The notes: generated from the sequence alone by a model not told the origin. Positions 42,023 through 50,693 are shown, numbered from the stretch's first letter. The stretch is 64,000 nt of DNA from Streptomyces sp. CB02009 (GCF_001905825.1 NZ_LIVV01000005.1:202594-266593); one strand, 5' to 3'. Translations and numbers: made by a program.

Positions 42023-42682
42023 ATGACTCTTGAGCCCGCCGAACTGGTGATCTTCGACTGCGACGGCGTCCTGGTGGACAGCGAGCGGATCTACTGCCGG
42101 GTGGACCGGGAGGTGTTCGCGAGCCTCGGGGCGGAGTTCACCGAGGCGGAGATGGTCGAGTACTTCGTCGGCTCCCCGCACGACATGCTCACCGCGATCG
42201 TGGAGGAGCGCCGGGGCCGCCCGCTGGAGCCCGGCTGGCAGGCGCCCTTCACACAGCGGTACGAGGACGCCCTGGACGCGGAGCTGACGGCCGTGGAGGG
42301 CGTCACGGACGTCCTGGACGCGCTGGCCGTCCCGTACTGCCTCGCCTCCAACGGCAGCCACGCCTCCATCCGGAAGAACCTCGGCCGCGCGGGCCTCCTG
42401 GACCGCTTCGAGGGCCGGATGTTCAGCGCCCGCGACGTGGCCCGGGGCAAGCCGGCCCCTGACCTCTTCCTGCACGCGGCGGCCGCGATGGGCGTCGCGC
42501 CGGAGCGCTGCGCGGTGGTCGAGGACAGCCCGTACGGAGTCCGGGCGGCCCGGGCGGCCGGGATGCGCGCCTTCGGCTACACCGGCGGCCTGACGCCGGC
42601 GGCTCGGCTGACCGGCCCGGGGACGGTGGTCTTCGAGGACATGCGGGAGCTGAGGGGGCTGCTGGGGGCAGGGCTCAGCTGA
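42023..42682 (+). CDS. HAD-family phosphatase/beta-phosphoglucomutase-like hydrolase
   Basis: A 219-residue HAD hydrolase, subfamily IA: motif I VIFDCDGVLVDSE (Asp about 12), a helical cap, motif II LASNGSHASI (about 107), motif III Lys in RGKPAPDLF (about 144) and motif IV VVEDSPYGVRAA (about 163). Phosphatase acting on a small sugar phosphate or nucleotide is the family expectation; the substrate is unknown. Its stop overlaps the Uma2 gene by eight bases. Confidence 0.9.
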   Translation: MTLEPAELVIFDCDGVLVDSERIYCRVDREVFASLGAEFTEAEMVEYFVGSPHDMLTAIVEERRGRPLEPGWQAPFTQRYEDALDAELTAVEGVTDVLDALAVPYCLASNGSHASIRKNLGRAGLLDRFEGRMFSARDVARGKPAPDLFLHAAAAMGVAPERCAVVEDSPYGVRAARAAGMRAFGYTGGLTPAARLTGPGTVVFEDMRELRGLLGAGLS

Positions 42683-43262
42683 CCGGGAACTCCGCCGTGT
42701 CGAGGGCGAGGTCGAAGGGGGCGGGGAGGTGGATCTCCTCCCCGAACGGCACGGCACGGAGGACTCGGTAGACGTCCCCCTTCGGCTCTCCGTAGAGGGT
42801 CACGGTGGGGCCGCCGGACGCGAATGAGTCGATCAACAGGTAGAGCGGGATGCCGGCAGCGGCGTACCCGGCGGCCTTGCTGATGCGATCGTGGTTCGCG
42901 TTCGAGGGCGAGGTGACCTCGGCAACGAGCTCGACGGCATCGGCTGCCACGTACTGTCCGGGTCCATCGAGCACCGCGAAGGGAAGAACGGCGAGGTCCG
43001 GAACGAACATGCCCCTGCGCGCAGGCACGGCGATCGCTAGCGTCTGCACCACGCCCCACTCTTCCGGAATGCCGAGAACCAGCCGACGATGCACTCGCGA
43101 GGCGATGGAGTTGTGACGGCTGGCCGGTGACGGTGACACGGTGATGATCCCCTCGATGATCTCCACCTTGCAGCCCTCGGGTGCGTCCGTCTCCTCCCAG
43201 ATCCGGACGAGGTCGTCCCACCCGTGGTCATAAGACGAGTGGTCGACGGTGAGTGCGCTCAT
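42675..43262 (-). CDS. Uma2-family (DUF820) putative endonuclease
   Basis: A 195-residue protein of the Uma2 family, which has the PD-(D/E)xK nuclease fold: VEIIEGIITVSPSPASRHNSI, FVPDLAVLP (catalytic Asp, about 92) and ELVAEVTSPSNANHDRISKAAGYAAAGIPLYLLID (Glu about 113, Lys about 124). Uma2 genes occur in many copies in Streptomyces and cyanobacteria; their function is unknown. ATG 43262. Convergent with the HAD gene. Confidence 0.88.
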   Translation of the reverse strand: MSALTVDHSSYDHGWDDLVRIWEETDAPEGCKVEIIEGIITVSPSPASRHNSIASRVHRRLVLGIPEEWGVVQTLAIAVPARRGMFVPDLAVLPFAVLDGPGQYVAADAVELVAEVTSPSNANHDRISKAAGYAAAGIPLYLLIDSFASGGPTVTLYGEPKGDVYRVLRAVPFGEEIHLPAPFDLALDTAEFPVS

Positions 43263-43303
43263 GGCGGTCTCCTCTATCGGTGCGTCACCGATCCCAGCAT
43301 GCC

Positions 43304-43337
43304 GAACGGGACCGGCGGGGGTCCACCGGTCCCGTTC
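43304..43337 (-). terminator. hairpin after deoA
   Basis: 12-bp stem GAACGGGACCGG/CCGGTCCCGTTC with a 10-base loop, between the deoA stop (43380) and the Uma2 gene. Confidence 0.7.
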
Positions 43338-43379
43338 ACCCGAAGGTGTCACTGGCACATGCCAGCGGCGATCAGGTCA

Positions 43380-44657
43380 CTACGCGATGCGGTCCAGGAC
43401 GATCGGGTTCGGGGTGAACTCCGTGCCCGGCGCCGCGATGTCCCAGGCCGAACCCAGGGACTGCAGCGCGTAGTCGAACTTCTCCGGGGTGTCCGTGTGG
43501 AGGGTCACCAGCGGCTGGCCCGCCGTCACCGTGTCGCCCGGCTTGGCGTGGATCTCGACGCCCGCGCCGGCCTGCACCGGGTCCTCCTTCCGGGCGCGGC
43601 CCGCGCCCAGGCGCCAGGCGGCGATGCCGATGTCGTAGGCGTCGAGGCGGGTCAGGACACCGGAGGACGGGGCCGTGACGACGTGCTGCTCGCGGGCGAC
43701 CGGGAGGGCCGCGTCCGGGTCGCCGCCCTGCGCCGCGATCATCCGGCGCCAGTGGTCCATCGCCGAGCCGTCGGCCAGCGCCTTCGCCGGGTCCGCGTCC
43801 TTGATGCCGGCCGCGGCGAGCATCTCGCGGGCCAGCGCGATCGTCAGCTCGACGACGTCCGCCGGGCCGCCGCCGGCGAGGACCTCGACCGACTCGCGGA
43901 CCTCCAGGGCGTTGCCCGCGGTGAGGCCGAGCGGGGTGGACATGTCGGTGAGCAGCGCGACCGTCTTCACGCCGCTGTCGGTGCCGAGGCCGACCATCGT
44001 GGAGGCGAGCTCGCGGGCGTCCTCGATGTTCTTCATGAAGGCGCCGGTGCCGACCTTGACGTCGAGGACCAGGGAGCCGGTGCCCTCGGCGATCTTCTTC
44101 GACATGATCGAGGAGGCGATCAGCGGGATCGCCTCCACGGTGCCCGTGACGTCGCGGAGCGCGTACAGCTTCTTGTCCGCCGGGGCCAGGCCGTCGCCCG
44201 CCGCGCAGATGACCGCGCCGGTGGTGTCGAGGACGTGCAGCATCTCCTCGTTGGAGAGCAGCGCGCGCCAGCCCGGGATGGACTCCAGCTTGTCGAGCGT
44301 GCCGCCGGTGTGGCCGAGGCCGCGGCCGGAGAGCTGCGGGACGGCCGCGCCGCAGGCGGCGACGAGCGGGGCGAGCGGGAGGGTGATCTTGTCACCGACG
44401 CCGCCGGTGGAGTGCTTGTCGGCGGTCGGGCGCGAGAGGGAGGAGAACTCCATGCGCTCGCCGCTCGCGATCATCGCCGCCGTCCAGCGGGCGATCTCCG
44501 CGCGGTTCATGCCGTTCAGCAGGATGGCCATGGCCAGGGCGGACATCTGCTCGTCGGCGACCGCACCGCGGGTGTAGGCGTCGATGACCCAGTCGATCTG
44601 CTCCGGGCTCAGCTCGCCCTTGTCCCGCTTCGTGCGGATGACGGAGATGACGTCCAT
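43380..44657 (-). CDS. deoA: thymidine phosphorylase (pyrimidine-nucleoside phosphorylase)
   Basis: A 425-residue cytosolic enzyme that phosphorolyses thymidine/deoxyuridine to base and deoxyribose-1-phosphate. Recognised from ADKHSTGGVGDK (phosphate loop, about 82), LSGRGLGHTGGTLDKLESIPGW (about 108, the signature), LVLDVKVGTGAF, and the C-terminal barrel-sandwich domain (GDTVTAGQPLVTLHTDTPEK). It has its own operator 15 bases upstream of the ATG and follows the cdd terminator, so it is transcribed separately from the ABC/cdd operon although on the same strand. Confidence 0.95.
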   Translation of the reverse strand: MDVISVIRTKRDKGELSPEQIDWVIDAYTRGAVADEQMSALAMAILLNGMNRAEIARWTAAMIASGERMEFSSLSRPTADKHSTGGVGDKITLPLAPLVAACGAAVPQLSGRGLGHTGGTLDKLESIPGWRALLSNEEMLHVLDTTGAVICAAGDGLAPADKKLYALRDVTGTVEAIPLIASSIMSKKIAEGTGSLVLDVKVGTGAFMKNIEDARELASTMVGLGTDSGVKTVALLTDMSTPLGLTAGNALEVRESVEVLAGGGPADVVELTIALAREMLAAAGIKDADPAKALADGSAMDHWRRMIAAQGGDPDAALPVAREQHVVTAPSSGVLTRLDAYDIGIAAWRLGAGRARKEDPVQAGAGVEIHAKPGDTVTAGQPLVTLHTDTPEKFDYALQSLGSAWDIAAPGTEFTPNPIVLDRIA

Positions 44658-44671
44658 GGTGGTGCCTCTTT

Positions 44672-44683
44672 CTACGCGCATAG
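44672..44683 (-). promoter_or_regulatory. operator variant CTACGCGCATAG at deoA
   Basis: One mismatch to the nucleoside-regulon palindrome, 15 bases before the deoA ATG. Between it and the ATG the minus strand carries AGAGG as ribosome site, so the promoter core must overlap or lie upstream of the operator. Confidence 0.65.
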
Positions 44684-44695
44684 AGGGGGAAAGGA

Positions 44696-44732
44696 GGAGC
44701 GGCCCTTCCCATCGTGCCGGAAGGGCCGCTCC
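44696..44732 (-). terminator. hairpin after cdd
   Basis: 14-bp perfect stem GGAGCGGCCCTTCC/GGAAGGGCCGCTCC with a nine-base loop, six bases after the cdd stop and just upstream of the deoA operator. Confidence 0.8.
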
Positions 44733-44737
44733 GAGGT

Positions 44738-45142
44738 TTACTTCGCGAGGTGGTCCGGGCCGAATGCCTGCGGCAGCATCTCGGCGAGGGTCAGGAACCC
44801 GGCGGGCGTCTCCAGGACGAGCTCGGGTCCCCCGAACTCGTACAGCAGCTGCCGGCAGCGGCCGCACGGCACCAGGCTCTCGCCGTGGCCGTCCACGCAC
44901 ACGAAGTGCGTGAGGCGTCCGCCGCCGGTCGCCTGGAGCTCCGAGACGAGTCCGCACTCGGCGCACAGGCTGAGGCCGTACGAGGCGTTCTCCACGTTGC
45001 AGCCGGAGACCGTCCGCCCGTCCTCGACGCGGGCCGCCGCGCCGACCGGGAAGCCCGAGTACGGGGCGTACGCACGGGCCATGGCCTCGCGCGCCGTGAC
45101 CCGCAGGGCCTCCCAGTCGGCCTCGGAGAGGGCCGTCGTCAC
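44738..45142 (-). CDS. cdd: cytidine deaminase
   Basis: A 134-residue tetrameric-type zinc enzyme deaminating (deoxy)cytidine to (deoxy)uridine, which deoA can then cleave. Zn ligand Cys and catalytic Glu lie in SLCAECG (about 52-57), and the other two Zn Cys in VPCGRCRQLL (about 88-91). SGFPVGAAARVEDG and GCNVENASYG are family hallmarks. GTG overlaps the stop of the upstream permease by four bases, so it is the last gene of the nucleoside ABC operon. Confidence 0.95.
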   Translation of the reverse strand: MTTALSEADWEALRVTAREAMARAYAPYSGFPVGAAARVEDGRTVSGCNVENASYGLSLCAECGLVSELQATGGGRLTHFVCVDGHGESLVPCGRCRQLLYEFGGPELVLETPAGFLTLAEMLPQAFGPDHLAK

Positions 45143-46401
45143 TTGCCCTGGCCCTTGCGGTACGGCAGGCCGTCCGCCTTCGGCATGCGCAGGCGCTGCG
45201 CCGAGAGGGCGAGCACGAGCAGGGTGGTGATGTACGGCGCCGCGTCGACGAACTGGCTCGGGACCTCGTCGGTCAGCGCGTACCAGAGGAAGAAGCCGCC
45301 GGAGAAGACCGCGGAGATCACGCCGGCCACGTACTTCTTCTTGTACAGCTGCCACACGGCGGCGATCAGCAGCAGCACGGCGACCAGCAGCAGCAGCGCG
45401 TGGACGTTCTCGGCGCCGCCGCGGAGCTTGAGGCTGTCGGTGAAGCCGAAGAGGCCCGCGCCGAGCGCCATGCCGCCGGGCATCCAGTTGCCGAAGATCA
45501 TCGCGGCGAGACCGATGTAGCCGCGGCCGCCGGTCTGGCCCTCCTGGTAGATGCCGGTGGAGACGATCGCCAGGAACGCGCCGCCGAGGCCGGCGAGGGC
45601 GCCGGAGACGGTGACGGCGATGTACTTGTACTTGTAGACGTTCACGCCGAGGGACTCGGCCGCGACCGGGTTCTCACCGCAGGAGCGCAGGCGCAGGCCG
45701 AAGGCGGTGCGCCAGAGCAGCCACCAGGTGGCCGGGATCAGCAGGATGGCGACGACCGTGAGCAGCGACAGATTGGTGACGAGGCCGCCGAGGATGCCGG
45801 CCAGGTCGGAGATGAAGAACCAGTGCTTGGCCTGCAGGTCGGTGAACCAGTCCGAGAGCCCCGGAACGGTGATCTCGTAGATCTGGTCGATGCGCGGGGA
45901 CTGCTTGGAGGAGCCGCCCTCGGCCTCGGCGAACGTGAAGTTCGACAGGTACTGGGTGAAGCCGACCGCGAGGATGTTGATCGCCACACCGGAGACGATG
46001 TGGTTCACGTTGAACGTGACGGTGATGATCGCGTGCAGCAGACCGCCGAGCGCGCCGCCGAGGAGGCCGACCAGGACGCCCGTCCAGGGGCCCCACTGGT
46101 AGCCGGCCCAGGCGCCGAACCAGGTGCCGAGCACCATCATGCCTTCGAGGCCGATGTTGACGACGCCCGCGCGCTCGGCCCACAGACCGCCGAGACCGGC
46201 GAGGCCGATCGGCACGGCGAGCTTGAGCGCACCGGAGACCTGGCCCACCGAGGTGAGGTCGTTGGCCCCGGAGACGGCCCGGACGAAGGAGAAGAGCAGA
46301 AGAGCGGCCGCGACGATCAGCAGGATCCACGGCAGGGTGAGCTTGCGGCGTCCGCCGCCCTTGGGCGCGGCGCTCGGCTTCGTGACAGTGCCGGTGCTCA
46401 T
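45139..46401 (-). CDS. nucleoside-type ABC transporter permease (second)
   Basis: A 420-residue membrane permease of the BPD_transp_2 class with about nine or ten helices: LWAERAGVVNIGLEGMMVLG (N-x-x-x-E-G signature, about 72) and GENPVAAESLGVNVYKYKYIAV (about 235, the EAA-like loop). Together with the first permease and the ATPase it forms the channel for the BMP-family nucleoside-binding lipoprotein. ATG overlaps the first permease stop by four bases (ATGA); its own stop overlaps cdd by GTGA. Confidence 0.9.
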   Translation of the reverse strand: MSTGTVTKPSAAPKGGGRRKLTLPWILLIVAAALLLFSFVRAVSGANDLTSVGQVSGALKLAVPIGLAGLGGLWAERAGVVNIGLEGMMVLGTWFGAWAGYQWGPWTGVLVGLLGGALGGLLHAIITVTFNVNHIVSGVAINILAVGFTQYLSNFTFAEAEGGSSKQSPRIDQIYEITVPGLSDWFTDLQAKHWFFISDLAGILGGLVTNLSLLTVVAILLIPATWWLLWRTAFGLRLRSCGENPVAAESLGVNVYKYKYIAVTVSGALAGLGGAFLAIVSTGIYQEGQTGGRGYIGLAAMIFGNWMPGGMALGAGLFGFTDSLKLRGGAENVHALLLLVAVLLLIAAVWQLYKKKYVAGVISAVFSGGFFLWYALTDEVPSQFVDAAPYITTLLVLALSAQRLRMPKADGLPYRKGQGK

Positions 46402-47516
46402 GCCGAGACCTCCTTGTCGGTCTTGATGGCGCCGCCGGCGGCGAGTTCCTCGCCGACCTTCTGCTGCTGGCGGCGGAGGCCGTAACGGCGGACGAGCTCG
46501 TAGGAGACGACCACGGCGATCACGATGATGCCCTGCATGATCTTGGTGATCTCCTTCGGGTAGCCCTCGGTGTCCAGCGACGAGGAGGCCTTGTCGAGGA
46601 ACGCGAAGAGCAGGGCCGCGAAGAAGATGCCGACCGGGTGGTTCCGGCCGAGCAGCGCGATGGTGATGGCGGTGAAGCCGACACCGACGGGGAAATCGAG
46701 GCTGTACGTGTGGGACTCGCCGAGCAGCGTCGGCATGCCGGCCAGACCGGCCAGCGCGCCCGAGAGCAGCATCGAGGTGAGGATCATCTTCTTGGCGTCG
46801 ACGCCGCTGGCCTGGGCGGCGGACTCGCTGGCGCCGGTGGCGCGCAGGTCGAAGCCGAACCGGGTGCGGTTGAGGACGAACCAGTAGACGACGCCGAGGG
46901 CGAGCGCGACGAACGTGAAGCCGTAGATGACTCCGTTGCCCTCGCCCATGTCGATGCCGGGGAACCAGCCGGACTCGGAGATCTCACCGGTGGTGAGGTT
47001 GTTCGAGCCCTCCGGCTGGACGCCGAAGTTCTTCGGCAGGATCAGCCAGGCCACCAGCGAGGTCGCGATGGCGTTCAGCATGATCGTCGAGACGACCTCG
47101 GAGACACCGCGGGTGGTCTTCAGGATGCCGGCGATACCGGCCCAGAAGGCGCCGGTGAACATCGCGACGAGCACGATCACGAGGATGTGCAGCGGGCCGG
47201 GCAGCTCGATGGAGGCGCCGACGAGCGCCGAGACCATCGCGGCGAGCCGGTACTGGCCGTCGACACCGATGTTGAAGAGGTTCATCCGGAAGCCGATGGC
47301 CACAGCCAGGGCCGCCAGGTAGTAGATCCCCGTCTGGTTGACGATCAGGACCTGGATGTCGGCGAACGCGGCGTTGTCGATCATCAGCGTGATCGGCTCG
47401 ATCGGGTCGAGACCCGTCGCCAGCAGCACCAGGACGGTGAGCACGAACGAGGTGACCAGGGCGAGCACCGGTCCCGCCGCGCCCAGGATCAACTTGTCCT
47501 TGTCGAACTTCATCAT
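46398..47516 (-). CDS. nucleoside-type ABC transporter permease (first)
   Basis: A 372-residue permease: AIGFRMNLFNIGVDGQYRLAAMVSAL (N-x-x-x-D-G signature, about 78) and RATGASESAAQASGVDAKKMILTSM (about 230, EAA-like loop). Same class as nucleoside importers NupP/RnsC. Two adjacent ATG codons (47516, 47513) occur; the first gives the ATGA overlap with the ATPase stop. Translationally coupled on both sides. Confidence 0.9.
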   Translation of the reverse strand: MMKFDKDKLILGAAGPVLALVTSFVLTVLVLLATGLDPIEPITLMIDNAAFADIQVLIVNQTGIYYLAALAVAIGFRMNLFNIGVDGQYRLAAMVSALVGASIELPGPLHILVIVLVAMFTGAFWAGIAGILKTTRGVSEVVSTIMLNAIATSLVAWLILPKNFGVQPEGSNNLTTGEISESGWFPGIDMGEGNGVIYGFTFVALALGVVYWFVLNRTRFGFDLRATGASESAAQASGVDAKKMILTSMLLSGALAGLAGMPTLLGESHTYSLDFPVGVGFTAITIALLGRNHPVGIFFAALLFAFLDKASSSLDTEGYPKEITKIMQGIIVIAVVVSYELVRRYGLRRQQQKVGEELAAGGAIKTDKEVSA

Positions 47517-49225
47517 CGGGCGTCACCGTCTTCGGGCTGCTCTGCGCCTTCGAGCTGGCCGCCGGCCGCGCCGGTCATGGCGGAGCCGAGCTGCTCGGGC
47601 GTGATGGTGGCGGGGTCGGCGTCCGCGACGAGCTTGCCGCGGTACATGACCCGGAGGGTGTCGGAGAGACCGATCAGCTCGTCGAGGTCGGCGGAGATCA
47701 GCAGCACCGCGAGACCCTCGCGGCGGGCGTCCCGGATCGCGTCCCAGATCTGCGCCTGCGCGCCGACGTCCACACCGCGGGTGGGGTGGGCGGCGATCAG
47801 GAACTTGGGCGCGTGGCTCATCTCGCGGCCGACGATCAGCTTCTGCTGGTTGCCGCCGGAGAGGGAGGCCGCGGTGACGTCGATGCCGGGGGTGCGCACG
47901 TCGTACTCGCGGACGATCCGCTCGGTGTCCTTGCGGGCCGCCTTCGGGTCGAGGACGCCGCGCTTGGAGTTGGGCTCCTCGGTGACGTGGCCGAGGATGC
48001 GGTTCTCCCAGAGCGGCGCTTCGAGGAGCAGGCCGTGGCGGTGGCGGTCCTCGGGGATGTAGCCGATGCCGCCCTCGCGGCGCTTGCGCACCGAGACCTT
48101 GGAGATGTCGACGCCGTCGAGGGTGATGACGCCCGCGTCGGGGGTGGCCATGCCCATGAGGGTCTCGATGAGCTCGGTCTGGCCGTTGCCCTCGACACCG
48201 GCGATGCCGAGGATCTCGCCCTTGTGGATCGTGAGGGAGATGTCGTCGAGGAGCTTGCGGCCCTCGGCCGTCTCCTCCAGCACGACGACGGTCTTCGCCG
48301 GGTCCGGTGGGGCGGCGCTGGTCAGCGGGGCGGCGGCGACGGCGCCGGCCTCGGTCAGCGTCAGGTTGCTGACCTGGAGCATCGGGACGGTGGTGACCGT
48401 CGACTCGCGGGTCTCCGGCGAGGGCAGCTCGCTGCCGACCATCAGCTCGGCGAGCTGCTTGGTGGTGGCGGTCTTCGGGTCGGCGGTGCCGACGGTGGTG
48501 CCCCGGCGGATGACGGTGATGTCGTCGGCGACCTTCAGGACCTCGCCCAGCTTGTGCGAGATGAAGATGACGGTCAGGCCCTCGGCCTTGAGCTCGCGCA
48601 GGTTGTCGAAGAGCGCGTCGACCTCCTGCGGTACGAGCACCGCGGTCGGCTCGTCGAGGATGAGGATCTTGGCGCCGCGGTAGAGGACCTTGAGGATCTC
48701 CACCCGCTGACGGTCGGCGACGCCGAGGTCCTCGACGAGGACGTCGGGGCGCACCCCGAGGCCGTACGCGTCGGAGATCTCGCGGATCTTCTTCCGCGCC
48801 TTGGCGCCGATGCCGTAGAGCTTCTCGCCGCCGAGGACGACGTTCTCCAGGACGGTGAGGTTGTCGGCGAGCATGAAGTGCTGGTGCACCATGCCGATGC
48901 CGCGCGCGATGGCGTCACCGGGGCTGGAGAAGGTGACCTGCTGGCCGTCGACCGCGATGGTGCCCTCGTCCGGCTTCTGCATGCCGTAGAGGATCTTCAT
49001 GAGGGTCGACTTGCCGGCACCGTTCTCGCCGATGAGGGCGTGCACGGTGCCCTTGCGGACCGTGATGGCGATGTCCTTGTTGGCGACGACGCCGGGGAAT
49101 CGCTTGGTGATGCCGTGCAGTTCTACGGCAGGGGGGCTGGACGCGTTGATGACGCACTCTCCTTGGCCGGAAGGAGTGGGAGCGGGAGGGCAGGGCGGGG
49201 TGAAGTTATCGTGCCAGGGAGACAT
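47513..49225 (-). CDS. nucleoside-type ABC transporter ATP-binding protein (double ATPase); start uncertain
   Basis: A tandem ATPase of the RbsA/NupO type, up to 570 residues. Module 1: Walker A GENGAGKST (about 63), signature-like LGVADRQRVEIL, Walker B ILILDEPTAVLVPQE; module 2: degenerate Walker A GVEGNGQTE (about 346), SLSGGNQQKLIVGREM and HPTRGVDVGA replacing Walker B. An Ala/Pro-rich linker of about 40 residues lies between them. The coordinates use ATG 49225, but the operator abuts this codon. A strong AAGGAGA at 49164-49158 precedes in-frame ATC (49150) and GTC (49153), with no in-frame ATG/GTG/TTG, so translation may begin near 49150. Confidence 0.9.
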   Translation of the reverse strand: MSPWHDNFTPPCPPAPTPSGQGECVINASSPPAVELHGITKRFPGVVANKDIAITVRKGTVHALIGENGAGKSTLMKILYGMQKPDEGTIAVDGQQVTFSSPGDAIARGIGMVHQHFMLADNLTVLENVVLGGEKLYGIGAKARKKIREISDAYGLGVRPDVLVEDLGVADRQRVEILKVLYRGAKILILDEPTAVLVPQEVDALFDNLRELKAEGLTVIFISHKLGEVLKVADDITVIRRGTTVGTADPKTATTKQLAELMVGSELPSPETRESTVTTVPMLQVSNLTLTEAGAVAAAPLTSAAPPDPAKTVVVLEETAEGRKLLDDISLTIHKGEILGIAGVEGNGQTELIETLMGMATPDAGVITLDGVDISKVSVRKRREGGIGYIPEDRHRHGLLLEAPLWENRILGHVTEEPNSKRGVLDPKAARKDTERIVREYDVRTPGIDVTAASLSGGNQQKLIVGREMSHAPKFLIAAHPTRGVDVGAQAQIWDAIRDARREGLAVLLISADLDELIGLSDTLRVMYRGKLVADADPATITPEQLGSAMTGAAGGQLEGAEQPEDGDAR

Positions 49226-49237
49226 CTACACGCGTAG
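49226..49237 (-). promoter_or_regulatory. operator variant CTACACGCGTAG upstream of the nucleoside ABC operon
   Basis: One mismatch to the nucleoside-regulon palindrome (plus-strand reading). It directly abuts the annotated ATG of the ATPase gene, implying that the promoter lies here and the real start is further downstream. Confidence 0.65.
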
Positions 49238-49271
49238 CGCTGCCGAAAATTGAAAACCCGTACGGGAAGGG

Positions 49272-49308
49272 GGCCCGGCAACGGTGGGGGTGCCACCGCT
49301 GCCGGGCC
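49272..49308 (-). terminator. hairpin between the BMP lipoprotein gene and the ABC ATPase gene
   Basis: 16-bp stem with one mismatch (arms 49272-49287 and 49293-49308), 23 bases after the BMP stop. It would let the binding protein be made in excess over the membrane components. Confidence 0.75.
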
Positions 49309-49330
49309 TTGGGTCGTTGACCAGTGCGCC

Positions 49331-50389
49331 TTACGGAGCGGTCTTGACCGTGATCTTGCCGTCGATGATGTCCTTCTTCGCCTTGTCCACCGCGGCGATG
49401 AGGTCCGTCATCTGCTTGTACTTCGGGTTGGAGTCGGCGAGCGCGACACCGTCCGTGGCGAGGCCGTAGCGGACCTCACCGGACTGCGGCTTGCCGTCCT
49501 GGACCGACTTGATCACGTTGAAGACGGAGTCGGAGACGTCCTTGGTGACCGAGGTCAGGATGGCGTCCTTGTAGGAGGCCAGACCCGGCTGGTTGTACTG
49601 GTCGGAGTCGACACCGATCGCCCACTTGCCGGCGGCGGAGGCGGCCTCGATCGCACCGGAGCCGGCCAGACCGGCGGCGGCGTAGATCACGTCGGCGCCC
49701 TTGTCGAGCTGGCCCTCCGCGGCGGCCTTGCCGAGGTCGGGCTTCGAGAAGCCGTCGAAGTTCGGCGGCTGGGTCAGGTACTGGACGAGCACCTTCGCCT
49801 TGGGGTTGGTGTCCTTGACGCCCTGCGCGAAGCCCGCCTCGAACTTCTTGATCAGCGGAACCTCGACACCGCCGATGAAGCCGACCGTGCCGGTCTTGGA
49901 CGCCTTGGCGGCGGCGACGCCGGCCAGGTAGGAGCCCTGCTCCTCGTTGAAGACGAGGTTGGCGATGTTCGGGCCGGTCTTCGACGTGTCGTCGATGAGG
50001 CCGAAGGTGGTCTTCGGGTAGGCCTTGGCGACCTTCTCGATGGCCGGGGCGTAGGCGAAGCCGACACCGATGACCGGGTTGTTCCCGGCGCGGGCGAGCG
50101 CGGTCAGGCGCTGCACCTTGTCGGCGTCGCCCTCGCCCTCGGAGGGCTCGGCCTCGGCGCCCTTGACGCCGAGCTCGTCCTCGGCCTTCTTGAGGCCCGC
50201 GTAGGCGGCGTCGTTGAAGGACTGGTCGCCGCGGCCGCCGATGTCGTACGCGATGGCGGCCTTGGTGGCCTTCGCGCTCGAGCTCGGGCTGGAGCCCGAG
50301 TCCGTCGAAGACTTGCCACACGCGGTGGCGGAGAGGGCGAGCGCCGCGGAGGCGATGCCCACGGTCGTGATCCTGGTGATCCGGCGCAA
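49331..50389 (-). CDS. BMP-family nucleoside-binding lipoprotein
   Basis: A 352-residue substrate-binding lipoprotein of the PnrA/BmpA/MED family. Lipobox LSATAC at about residue 24, a Ser-rich linker, then AIAYDIGGRGDQSFNDAAYAGL (the DxGxxxDxSFN motif, about 46), GVGFAYAPAIEKVA, FIGGVEVPLIKKFEAGF and AGLAGSGAIEAA. The family binds purine and pyrimidine nucleosides. A TTG start at 50389 follows GAAGGGA; no ATG or GTG fits. Separately transcribed upstream of the permease operon, with its own operator. Confidence 0.92.
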   Translation of the reverse strand: MRRITRITTVGIASAALALSATACGKSSTDSGSSPSSSAKATKAAIAYDIGGRGDQSFNDAAYAGLKKAEDELGVKGAEAEPSEGEGDADKVQRLTALARAGNNPVIGVGFAYAPAIEKVAKAYPKTTFGLIDDTSKTGPNIANLVFNEEQGSYLAGVAAAKASKTGTVGFIGGVEVPLIKKFEAGFAQGVKDTNPKAKVLVQYLTQPPNFDGFSKPDLGKAAAEGQLDKGADVIYAAAGLAGSGAIEAASAAGKWAIGVDSDQYNQPGLASYKDAILTSVTKDVSDSVFNVIKSVQDGKPQSGEVRYGLATDGVALADSNPKYKQMTDLIAAVDKAKKDIIDGKITVKTAP

Positions 50390-50451
50390 GAGGAGGGTCC
50401 CTTCAAGACTGACCGAAAGCGCCTCTTCCGGCGCTGGTTTCGCGGCGATCG

Positions 50452-50463
50452 TAACGCGCGTAG
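50452..50463 (-). promoter_or_regulatory. operator variant TAACGCGCGTAG at the BMP lipoprotein promoter
   Basis: Ten of twelve positions match the nucleoside-regulon palindrome. On the minus strand a TTAACT element lies upstream and TACGAT (50453-50448) overlaps its downstream end, so the operator fills the -35/-10 spacer. The rest of the 304-bp gap 50390-50693 holds only the amidohydrolase terminator. Confidence 0.6.
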
Positions 50464-50636
50464 ATGTCAGTTAAAGACCCGTTCATGAGTCGTTATCGGA
50501 TCGTCGCGAACCGGCCAGTCGAGGCGACCGGGGGCGTTCGGCCCGGTACCGCCGGTTATATCTGCGGGTCCGGGCGCCGGGAAGGGGGTCCCGGGGCGCC
50601 ACGCCGGGCTGTTGGGCCGAAGGGGGGACACCGGTG

Positions 50637-50665
50637 GGCCGGACGGATCAACGATCCGTCCGGCC
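50637..50665 (-). terminator. hairpin after the M20 amidohydrolase gene
   Basis: Perfect 13-bp stem GGCCGGACGGATC/GATCCGTCCGGCC with an AAC loop. Confidence 0.8.
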
Positions 50666-50693
50666 GGAATCACGGCTGCCGTTTGGCCTGAAA

